From positions 1 to 37,231 of IMG/VR virus record IMGVR_UViG_3300011116_000293: 37,231 nucleotides of DNA; one strand, 5' to 3'. This DNA comes from a virus. The notes beneath the pieces were generated by a model. The model saw only the letters and a program-made list of their open reading frames with translations. It did not search any database and had not been told where the DNA came from. Below are positions 21,404-27,349 of this stretch, one piece after another (position 1 is the stretch's first letter; each line of letters begins with the position of its first letter). Both the position numbers and the translations under genes were made by a program.

Positions 21404-22039
21404 TTAGGCCGTTGCTGTTTCGTTTGCTGCAACCTTAGGCCGTGTACACCATGTAGGCACGTTGACGCTAGCATGCTCACGCATAGGCATAATCACGCCT
21501 ACGAACAACGGGTCACTGTCAATATTGACAAGGCCGCTATCGTTGCCCCGTTGCTTAATTTGTACGCTGATACCGTTTGCCTTATGACCCCGTAAGTCAT
21601 TCGCACAATCATAAAAGGCTTGAATATATTCGGGGTTATATGTGCTTTGTTCTAGCCCTTTATCGCTTGTAAGCGTAGGAACTACCCTATCACAATCGGG
21701 AAAATTACCCTCTAGGGCTTGAAAAATCATGGTTTCACTCATTGCAGTGATAACGCTTACCTTTACCCCGTCAACGGTAAAGCACAATGATTCGTTGCCC
21801 TTTTTACCCGTTGCGCCTAAGCTTTTCACCGATTCAAGCGGTAATATGACGCTACACGGGTTTGCTATCGGTGTTTCGTCAATAAGCAAACGGCCTAGAA
21901 TGTGCCCGTTTGTTGCTTCGATATATGTGCCCCTATTATTTTGCACAATGTGAAGCCCTTGTAAGTAATAACGTATGTCCTTCGTTGCTGCAAACCGTGA
22001 CATACCTTTGAGTTGTTTGCGGAGAATTGAGAATTGCAT
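21404..22039 (-). CDS. DnaN-like mini sliding clamp (domain II plus partial domain III)
   Basis: 211 aa against about 366 in bacteria. DIRYYLQGLHI (21-31), EATNGHILGR (41-50), LEGNFPDCDRVVP (109-121) and VGVIMPMR (180-187) line up in order with E. coli beta-clamp motifs recalled as DVRYYLNGM, VATDGHRLA, VDGRFPDYRRVLP and AAYVVMPMR. These come from domain II and the end of domain III. Domain I and about half of domain III have no counterpart, and 24 extra residues follow the usual C-terminus. The retained parts form the peptide-binding cleft that docks polymerases and repair proteins. It may be a trimerising compact clamp or a decoy for host clamp-binding proteins; no phage polymerase is encoded. 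Confidence 0.8.
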   Translation of the reverse strand: MQFSILRKQLKGMSRFAATKDIRYYLQGLHIVQNNRGTYIEATNGHILGRLLIDETPIANPCSVILPLESVKSLGATGKKGNESLCFTVDGVKVSVITAMSETMIFQALEGNFPDCDRVVPTLTSDKGLEQSTYNPEYIQAFYDCANDLRGHKANGISVQIKQRGNDSGLVNIDSDPLFVGVIMPMREHASVNVPTWCTRPKVAANETATA

Positions 22040-22046
22040 ACTATGC
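22036..22046 (-). promoter_or_regulatory. AGT-centred palindrome containing the clamp-like gene start codon
   Basis: Minus strand GCATAGTATGC with ATG in the right arm; GAAAG lies upstream. Same sequence as at 21321-21331. Confidence 0.6.
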
Positions 22047-22067
22047 TCGCTTTCATTTAAGGTTGAC

Positions 22068-22085
22068 GATTATCGGATGATAATC
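22068..22085. promoter_or_regulatory. Operator-like 7-4-7 palindrome, copy 2
   Basis: GATTATC-GGAT-GATAATC, identical arms to copy 1 at 21353-21370 and 29 bases before the clamp-like gene start, the same distance as copy 1 from its gene. Confidence 0.6.
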
Positions 22086-22086
22086 C

Positions 22087-22114
22087 TACAAAGCCCTATA
22101 AATAAGGCCTTGTA
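22087..22114 (-). repeat. Intergenic inverted repeat (ACAAGCCC family member)
   Basis: TACAAAGCC and GGCCTTGTA arms (one mismatch, G-U in minus-strand RNA) around an AT-rich loop, just upstream of the clamp leader palindrome and just past the stop of the 22120 gene. Related in arm sequence to the repeats at 20115-20135 and 21012-21037. Confidence 0.5.
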
Positions 22115-22119
22115 AGGTA

Positions 22120-22311
22120 TCACAATGGTTCAAAGCCTAAACCGAAACCCGCATACCCTAGAGTTTCACAACCCGCAAACCATGTTTCCAAGTCATAATC
22201 GCTAGCCACATGGTAAGCGTTATCCTCAAATACAACCCAAAAATCATCCGCTTTTTCATTGGATAAACGAATTGCAGCCCTTGCAGCGTCATTAAAATTA
22301 GCATATGCCAT
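22120..22311 (-). CDS. Small hypothetical early protein (63 aa)
   Basis: Start chosen at 22311 (MAYANFNDAARAAIRLSNEK), because GGTTAGTAACC with the ribosome site ends directly at this ATG; the longer in-frame start at 22377 lacks one. The chain continues WVVFEDNAYHVASDYDLETW and ends in an aromatic/Gly-rich GYAGFGLGFEPL. No family recognised. Confidence 0.65.
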   Translation of the reverse strand: MAYANFNDAARAAIRLSNEKADDFWVVFEDNAYHVASDYDLETWFAGCETLGYAGFGLGFEPL

Positions 22312-22322
22312 GGTTACTAACC
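22312..22322 (-). promoter_or_regulatory. AGT-centred palindrome over the ribosome site of the 22311 gene
   Basis: Minus strand GGTTAGTAACC directly before ATG; GGG of the ribosome site is its left arm. In RNA: GGUU-AGU-AACC. Confidence 0.6.
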
Positions 22323-22398
22323 CCTTAAAGTTGATTGATTGATTGATACGTTGAAAGCGTATCGCATGACCTAGCACGCTAGGCCATACGCTAGGCTT

Positions 22399-22770
22399 TT
22401 AATCCATGCGTGACTCTACATATGCTTTGATACCGTACTCATTCAATACGCTAGCAAAAGCATAGGCATAGGCCTCTTTTTTAGTCAACGATTGATTGAA
22501 ATCACGCACTGACATACTTACGCCGCCGTTGTAGGCTTTGCGACCTAAACCGTTAGCAACTAAAAACTTAGCGAATTTACTATTTGCGGGTTTGACGGTA
22601 ACGCTAGCAAACCCGCAAACACCGTCACTAACGAAATATTCCCGTACAACCTTAGAATCGTCATTAAACGGGTTTTCACGTTGTTGCACTACCATAGGTG
22701 CTACCGTAGTCATTTCAACGGCTACATTGCCCGCATAGTGCGCTTGTTGATAGATTGATTGTTCATTCAT
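22399..22770 (-). CDS. First early protein of the minus arm (123 aa)
   Basis: Mixed alpha/beta protein with VVREYFVSDGVCGFASVTVK, KPANSKFAKFLVANGLGRKA and a C-terminal helical segment ending VESRMD. The central VCGFASVxxKPANSKFAKFLxANGLxRKAY block looks strongly conserved-like, but I know no function for it. As the promoter-proximal gene next to the control region it is probably expressed first, and might be a host-takeover factor. The ribosome site lies in GGATAGTATCC. Confidence 0.7.
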   Translation of the reverse strand: MNEQSIYQQAHYAGNVAVEMTTVAPMVVQQRENPFNDDSKVVREYFVSDGVCGFASVTVKPANSKFAKFLVANGLGRKAYNGGVSMSVRDFNQSLTKKEAYAYAFASVLNEYGIKAYVESRMD

Positions 22771-22781
22771 GGATACTATCC
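22771..22781 (-). promoter_or_regulatory. AGT-centred palindrome over the ribosome site of the 22770 gene
   Basis: Minus strand GGATAGTATCC abutting ATG, identical to that at 20978-20988. Confidence 0.6.
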
Positions 22782-22907
22782 TCAGTGTGTGTTGATTGAA
22801 TTGTAAAGCCTAGAATTCTAGCCCTTACACATATATACATAATAGAATCGTGCCAACCCTTGTAAGTCGTTGATTTGTATAGCCTAGGTATTTCCCTAAT
22901 GTATATC

Positions 22908-22918
22908 TATACAGTATA
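22908..22918. repeat. TATACAGTATA palindrome, copy 1
   Basis: Odd palindrome TATAC-A-GTATA, preceded by C, in the divergent control region; second copy 59 bases away. Candidate regulator binding site. Confidence 0.5.
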
Positions 22919-22950
22919 TATTGTAATAATAAAGTAAGGACAACGGTAGT

Positions 22951-22968
22951 TAGTCTAGGGTTAGACTA
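22951..22968. promoter_or_regulatory. Inverted repeat TAGTCTA-GGGT-TAGACTA
   Basis: Perfect 7-base arms around four bases, the same 7-4-7 geometry as the leader palindromes at 21353 and 22068, but a different sequence. It overlaps the second TATACAGTATA by two bases. Confidence 0.5.
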
Positions 22969-22977
22969 TACAGTATA
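22967..22977. repeat. TATACAGTATA palindrome, copy 2
   Basis: Same 11-mer as at 22908-22918, also preceded by C, directly abutting the 7-4-7 inverted repeat. Confidence 0.5.
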
Positions 22978-23247
22978 CTAATTCTATTCTAGTGTGTTTA
23001 TGTAATAGGTTATCTAAGGGGTAACCTGGTCAACGATAGGGGAAGCTTGGGGGTTTACACATCTCGCCCTCCACTTAACATAATATTCCCCTACCGCTAC
23101 ACGCTAGCATTCTAGAAAAAGGGTAACGGGGTTGACTGTGCTTTGCGTGTGCTTGTCATGGCTTGCGTGACCATGCTTTTGGGGTTGAGGGTCTGAAAAG
23201 GCGTGCACCCCACTTCTCGTCCCCCCCAGAAAAAAATAGTTTTTTGG

Positions 23248-23334
23248 TATAGTGGAATTGCTGTTGGTTATCGAATGCTCCAGCAGTTGCCTTCAGGGTT
23301 GGTCAGGAGTTACTTCTTGACTAACCCTTTTTTT
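23248..23334 (+). ncRNA. Candidate small RNA: promoter, two hairpins, terminator
   Basis: TGG-TATAGT (23245-23253) is an extended -10 promoter without a clear -35. A transcript from about 23260 would form hairpin 1 (CTGTTGG with CCAGCAG, stem about 23261-23287) and then a strong intrinsic terminator ending near 23334. No start codon with a ribosome site gives a meaningful ORF. It could be a free RNA of about 75 bases or a leader attenuator for the terminase arm. Confidence 0.45.
23296..23334 (+). terminator. Intrinsic terminator before the packaging arm
   Basis: GGGTTGGTCA (23296-23305) pairs with TGACTAACCC (23318-23327), 10 pairs with one G-U, followed by seven T (23328-23334). It is the best intrinsic terminator I see in the window and lies 36 bases before the first plus-strand gene rather than after one. 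Confidence 0.8.
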
Positions 23335-23369
23335 GTCTGTAGTATGGAGTTATTGGTAGAGGGGAAGAG

Positions 23370-23594
23370 ATGATGATTACTGCGATAGAGGTTGAAGTAG
23401 GCGTACCTGCACCCAAGATGAGGGTGGTGTATGCGTACCCGTATGAGGAGATGGATGTGGGGGACAGTTTCTGTGTGCCTCTGGAGGCTAGGGCGAAGGT
23501 GTTGAATGCCAACTACAGGGCGGGTAAGAGGTTGGGGCGGGTGTTTACTGCCAAGACTGAGGGTGAGCAGGTGAGGGTGTGGAGGACAGCGTGA
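23370..23594 (+). CDS. Conserved small phage protein (EEMDVGDSFCVP type)
   Basis: 74 aa (a second ATG directly follows). Contains YPYEEMDVGDSFCVPLEARA and ends VRVWRTA. The YPFxxMxVGDSFxVP start and RVWR end are shared by many small phage proteins of unknown role. GAGGGGAAG provides the ribosome site. First gene of the plus arm; GTGA overlap with the next gene. Confidence 0.75.
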   Translation: MMITAIEVEVGVPAPKMRVVYAYPYEEMDVGDSFCVPLEARAKVLNANYRAGKRLGRVFTAKTEGEQVRVWRTA

Positions 23595-23806
23595 GTGAAG
23601 TGTTTTGGATGGATGAGGAGGAGTTACGGGATGCGTATGCTGACCTGTTGACTAAGCTTGTCCGTACGGAGCAGATGATGATGATGATGGCAATAAGTAT
23701 TGAGAAGGCTGTGGAGTATGGGTACAGAGTTGGATACGAGGATGGTGTTGCGGGAGAGTCGTATTCAGCTCAAACAGGACATTTGGAGAGCCTTGTCTTG
23801 CACTAA
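23591..23806 (+). CDS. Small hypothetical protein (71 aa)
   Basis: Start set at the GTG overlapping the previous stop (GGAGG five bases upstream); an in-frame GTG 12 bases earlier is possible. Acidic helical N-terminus (WMDEEELRDAYADLLTKLVR), then a Met run encoded by five ATG triplets and a Gly/Tyr-rich part (VEYGYRVGYEDGVAG). Helical; function unknown, though a regulatory or small-terminase-associated role would fit its position. Confidence 0.6.
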   Translation: MSEVFWMDEEELRDAYADLLTKLVRTEQMMMMMAISIEKAVEYGYRVGYEDGVAGESYSAQTGHLESLVLH

Positions 23807-23942
23807 CAAGAAGCAGAAGTTGGCGTTGGTGGCAGAGTGGAAGGGTAAGTACTGTGCAGACCATGTGAAGACGCTTATCAACTGTGTGAAGAACAAGCAA
23901 GCTGCGTATGTAATTCTTGAATGGAAAGATGATGAACTTTGA
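23742..23942 (+). CDS. Small conserved protein upstream of terminase
   Basis: About 66 aa, start uncertain (ATGs at 23700, 23718 and 23742 are all inside the previous gene). The body is LKQDIWRALSCTNKKQKLAL, EWKGKYCADHVKTLINCVKN and AAYVILEW. The ADYVKTL...CVK...AAYVIxEW pattern is known to me from small phage proteins encoded next to terminase genes. Its stop is inside the start of the terminase gene. Confidence 0.6.
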   Translation: MVLRESRIQLKQDIWRALSCTNKKQKLALVAEWKGKYCADHVKTLINCVKNKQAAYVILEWKDDEL

Positions 23943-25686
23943 CCTGAAGAAGTTTTATAAGTTCTGCTCTGAACTCAAGATTGAGACTAAGGAAGAGGGT
24001 TTGAAGAAGATGGGTAACCTTCTGGGGACTCAAACCTATGTCATGCAAGAGATACAAAAAGGCTTAGATGAAGATGTTCACTTCTTTGTCATCCTCAAAG
24101 GTAGGCAACTTGGTATCACGACTATTTCGTTGGCACTTGACCTTTACTGGCAGTTCACGCACCCTGGCTGGCAAGGTACGTTGGTTGCGGATACAGAGGA
24201 AAACAGAGACATGTTTCGCTCTACTCTCGCTATGTATATGGAAGGGTTGCCCAAAGAGTACAAGATTCCGCTGGTTGCCCATAACAGAAACCAGATGGTT
24301 CTAAAAAACAGGTCAAGACTCTTCTACCAAATTGCTGGAAACAAGTCTCGTCTGGGACAAGGCAAGGCTATCACTTACCTACACGGCACAGAGACAGCAT
24401 CGTGGGGGAATGAAGAAGGCTTGGCTTCTCTGATAGCTTCTTTGGCTGAAAAGAACTCAGAGAGGCTGTACATGTTTGAGAGTACTGCCCAAGGCTTCAA
24501 CATGTTTCACGACATGTACAAGACTGCCAAGCGAGCAAGAACACAACGTGCCATCTTCTGCGGTTGGTGGAGGAATGAGTATTACTCTGTTCCCGCTGAC
24601 TCCAACATCTACAAGGTGTACTGGGATGGCAAGCTGACAGGCGAAGAGAAGGAGTGGCACAAAGACATCAAGAAGCTCTACGGCTTTGAGATTAACAGCA
24701 GACAAATGGCTTGGTGGCGTTGGAAGATGGCAGAAGGCATCAAAGACGATGCGCTTATGTACCAAGAGTTTCCACCTACGGAGGACTATGCCTTTGTGAT
24801 GACAGGCTCCTCCTTCTTCTCGCACACACGGTGCACAGAAGCCGCCAAGAAGAGCAAGACCACAGACTGCGACTACTACAGGTATGCGTTTGGTCAACTC
24901 TTCCAAGACACTGAAGTGCTCAAATCCACAGAAAGACTCGGTACTCTCAAAGTGTGGGAGGAACCTATAGACTCAGCCTACTACGTTATTGGTGCAGACC
25001 CCGCCTATGGCAGCAGTGATTGGGCAGACAGGTTTTGTATTCAGGTCTACCGCTGTTATGCAGATGGCCTAGACCAAGTAGCAGAGTTTGCAACCTCTGA
25101 ACTCAACACCTACCAGTTTGCGTGGGTGATAGCGCACTTGGCTGGCGCATACAAGAACTCTACGCTTAACCTTGAGGTTAACGGCCCAGGTCAAGCTGTC
25201 ATCAATGAACTCAGAAACTTAAAACGCTTGGCAACCTCTATGGGAGGGGCTACAGGGCGGGATTTGATGGATGTGTTGGGTAGCATGACAAACTACATCT
25301 GGAGGCGTAATGACACCCTTGGTGGCCTCTCCAACAGTATTGGCTACCTCACCACTGCAAATAGCAAAGAACGCATGTTGCAGTACATGAAAGACTATTT
25401 TGAGCGTGGCATGATGGGCATTCTCAGCATGGATACCCTAGAAGAGATGAAAGGTATCGTGCGAGAAGGTGGTTTCTTGGGCGCACCTGGTCGTGGCAAG
25501 GACGATAGAGTGATTGCCTCTGCTCTTGCTGCCGTTGCCTACGCAGAACAGATTCAACCTAGATTGATAGCCCACAAGCTCTCACGCAATGTGAGTGCAG
25601 CACAAGAGTCCTTTACCCCAGAACAAATTGCAGTCGGCAGAAATGTCAGCGACTACCTCAAACGAATAGGAATTTACGGTGCATGA
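23929..25686 (+). CDS. terL: Terminase large subunit
   Basis: 585 aa from the ATG at 23929; TTG 23917 is an alternative. The ATPase domain has a variant Walker A GRQLGITT (58-65) and a region ITYLHGTETASW (148-159) with the coupling Glu155. The RNase H-like nuclease has Asp357 in IGADPAYG, Glu416 in NLEVNGPGQ and Asp525/526 in GKDDRVIASA. It cuts concatemers and drives DNA into the prohead through the portal encoded three genes later. No small subunit is clearly recognisable; the HTH protein at 26460 is one candidate. Confidence 0.93.
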   Translation: MMNFDLKKFYKFCSELKIETKEEGLKKMGNLLGTQTYVMQEIQKGLDEDVHFFVILKGRQLGITTISLALDLYWQFTHPGWQGTLVADTEENRDMFRSTLAMYMEGLPKEYKIPLVAHNRNQMVLKNRSRLFYQIAGNKSRLGQGKAITYLHGTETASWGNEEGLASLIASLAEKNSERLYMFESTAQGFNMFHDMYKTAKRARTQRAIFCGWWRNEYYSVPADSNIYKVYWDGKLTGEEKEWHKDIKKLYGFEINSRQMAWWRWKMAEGIKDDALMYQEFPPTEDYAFVMTGSSFFSHTRCTEAAKKSKTTDCDYYRYAFGQLFQDTEVLKSTERLGTLKVWEEPIDSAYYVIGADPAYGSSDWADRFCIQVYRCYADGLDQVAEFATSELNTYQFAWVIAHLAGAYKNSTLNLEVNGPGQAVINELRNLKRLATSMGGATGRDLMDVLGSMTNYIWRRNDTLGGLSNSIGYLTTANSKERMLQYMKDYFERGMMGILSMDTLEEMKGIVREGGFLGAPGRGKDDRVIASALAAVAYAEQIQPRLIAHKLSRNVSAAQESFTPEQIAVGRNVSDYLKRIGIYGA

Positions 25687-26482
25687 CCAGTTAACAATTG
25701 TCTCCATCTACGGGCACAACAATGGTGCTAGTGCCATACCCGCTATCTCCCGCTCTATGCGTGAGCTACCAGGCAGTAAAGGCTTGCTCATTTCCATAGA
25801 AGAACCACCTAACTTGCCAAGCAATGTGGTCTGGAAGCGTTGCCATGTCATAGACTACTTAGGGTATTCCCTGTTTATGATGCACAGCCTGTATGCGTTT
25901 ATAGAAACAGACTACTGCCTTATTGTCCAAGACGATGGGTGGGTGCTTAACGGTAAGAACTTCAAGCCCGAATACTATGATTACGATTACATAGGCGCAC
26001 CCTCACACTGCGCTTTTGGTAACAACACTCTGTACCTGAACTTCAATTGGACACAGGCCACAGAACCCGTAACCGTTGTACAAAATGGCGGGTTTTCCCT
26101 GAGAAGCAAGCGCTTTTTAGAAGCCTGTAACAAGCATGGCATCGTGCACTTGAACAGCAATGAGATACATGGGTGGAACGAAGATGCACAGTTATCTGCC
26201 ATTCTTAAACCTGTACTTGAGAGTTACGGGTACAAATATTGCCCTATCGACATTGCCAAACACTTCAGCATGGAGTATGTAGGACATGGTTTTCACGAAG
26301 ATGAGTTTGATTTTGATTCACTTGTAGGCCACCACGCCCAAACAAGGAAGTTAGTGAGCAATAACCACATTGTTGTGCCCTCTGACCCGACAAAAGCACA
26401 CGGGGAAGTCAAGTTCATGTTGTGGTTGCAAGAGCAAGGCTACACCGTGGAGTACAGATATGCCCCCGTTAAGCAAGCGTGA
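25679..26482 (+). CDS. DUF5672-type glycosyltransferase-like protein
   Basis: 267 aa, GTG start at 25679 inside the terminase end with TAGGA upstream. QDDGWVLN (84-91), YDYIGAPSH and QNGGFSLRSKRFLE are the signatures of DUF5672 (PF18922), a GT-A-like fold with a D-D-G substitution of the DxD motif. Phage homologues may glycosylate virion proteins, host glycans or DNA. It is unusual to find it between the large terminase and the portal. A different glycosyltransferase is in the early arm. Confidence 0.8.
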   Translation: MHDQLTIVSIYGHNNGASAIPAISRSMRELPGSKGLLISIEEPPNLPSNVVWKRCHVIDYLGYSLFMMHSLYAFIETDYCLIVQDDGWVLNGKNFKPEYYDYDYIGAPSHCAFGNNTLYLNFNWTQATEPVTVVQNGGFSLRSKRFLEACNKHGIVHLNSNEIHGWNEDAQLSAILKPVLESYGYKYCPIDIAKHFSMEYVGHGFHEDEFDFDSLVGHHAQTRKLVSNNHIVVPSDPTKAHGEVKFMLWLQEQGYTVEYRYAPVKQA

Positions 26483-26849
26483 ACTCACCTTACACATGCA
26501 GCGTTTCTACGCAGACAAGGAAAGAGGCATCTCTATTGCCCTTTTTTCTGAACTTGCAGGGATAAGTAAGGGTCATTTCCATGATGTTTTCATCTACAAG
26601 ACAGAACCACTGACCGAAAACGTGCAACGCAGGGTCAGTAAAGCCTACCAACAGTGGAAGGCAGGTAATGTGAAGGTGATGAGGCGCATAGACAGAACCA
26701 AATATGTGGACTACAGAAAAGAATCTCAGCCCGTTTTTAAGCCAAAAATGGGTCTACAAGTGACCTCAGAGGGCATAAAAATCAAGGTTGGGATGGTAAA
26801 CAGGCACGATTACAGCGAAATTTCACTTGACGAAGCACTTAGGGGGTAA
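26460..26849 (+). CDS. HTH DNA-binding protein (possible small terminase or regulator)
   Basis: 129 aa; start chosen at 26460 (MPPLSKRELTLHMQRFYADK) with GGAG upstream, overlapping the previous gene by 23 bases. Residues 27-62 (ISIALFSELAGISKGHFHDVF, then LTENVQRRVSKAYQQW) form an XRE-like helix-turn-helix. The C-terminal half is basic, with a beta-like segment (GIKIKVGMVNRH). Small terminases are HTH proteins next to terL, but this size and position also fit a regulator. Confidence 0.65.
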   Translation: MPPLSKRELTLHMQRFYADKERGISIALFSELAGISKGHFHDVFIYKTEPLTENVQRRVSKAYQQWKAGNVKVMRRIDRTKYVDYRKESQPVFKPKMGLQVTSEGIKIKVGMVNRHDYSEISLDEALRG

Positions 26850-26851
26850 AA

Positions 26852-27349
26852 ATGGGTATTTTGAGAGACTATTACTGCGAAAGCCACGGTATTTTTGAGG
26901 CATGGGAGGCAACTTGCCCCATGAAACACTGCAAAAGCACCATTTCTGTCGTGCATTTGAAGCCTGTAGGCACAAGGTCGGCAAAAACAGCGGCTACAGA
27001 CAATAATTTGAAGCAACTTGCTATTGAATACGACATGACGGACATCAAGTCCACAAAAGCGGGTGAACACCAAACTGGCTACATGAAACGCAAAAATAAG
27101 CTCACCGACAAGCAATTTGCCGAGGCTACAGACGCAATTCAGGCAAATAACCAGAGACAAACACGCCCTGGCGACTCCGTTATTTGGGGTGGAGGTGGCA
27201 ATATCAACATGAAATCTGTCATGGGTGGACAATTCAAGTCGGTTGCTGGAGAATCCGTGGGAATTAACCCCAAAGCAGCGGGTGACCTGCAAGGCCCCCG
27301 TGCGAGTGTAGTAATGAATGACCACGAAAACTTACAGGTGAGAAAATGA
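26852..27349 (+). CDS. Zinc-ribbon protein upstream of portal
   Basis: 165 aa. The N-terminus DYYCESHGIFEAWEATCPMKH with a following Cys has the C-x2-H, C-x4-C spacing of an FmdB-like zinc ribbon, common in phage proteins beside portal genes. A basic Gly/Asn-rich remainder includes VIWGGGGNINMKSVMGG. Not an enzyme by motif. Possibly a packaging or head-assembly accessory. ATGA overlap with the portal gene. Confidence 0.65.
   Translation: MGILRDYYCESHGIFEAWEATCPMKHCKSTISVVHLKPVGTRSAKTAATDNNLKQLAIEYDMTDIKSTKAGEHQTGYMKRKNKLTDKQFAEATDAIQANNQRQTRPGDSVIWGGGGNINMKSVMGGQFKSVAGESVGINPKAAGDLQGPRASVVMNDHENLQVRK

Larger units (their letters stand above)
22771..23369. other. Divergent control region (about 600 bases, no gene)
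   Basis: Separates the minus early arm from the plus arm. It is AT-rich from 22820 to 23000, then becomes GC-richer. Contents: a perfect 12-base palindrome CTAGAATTCTAG (22810-22821), two TATACAGTATA palindromes, the TAGTCTA-GGGT-TAGACTA inverted repeat and, near the right end, an extended -10 promoter, two hairpins and a terminator. A minus-strand candidate promoter is TTGTCC-17-TATATA around 22914-22942. I see no convincing DnaA box or iteron array; an origin here is possible but not shown. Confidence 0.7.

Noticed and set aside
22331-22347. TTGATTGATTGATTGAT tetranucleotide repeat as origin iterons
   Set aside because: Only four units of four bases; too short for initiator-binding iterons and no initiator gene was recognised.
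23240-23310. tRNA-like D-arm string TGGTATAGTGG
   Set aside because: No acceptor stem, anticodon arm or T arm can be built around it; the string is better explained as an extended -10 promoter.
22771-23369. DnaA boxes or CRISPR-like array in the control region
   Set aside because: No TTATNCACA match and no regularly spaced repeats of 20 bases or more.
24457-24906. 149-aa minus-strand ORF inside the terminase gene
   Set aside because: Shadow of a conserved coding frame; no ribosome site and no recognisable protein.
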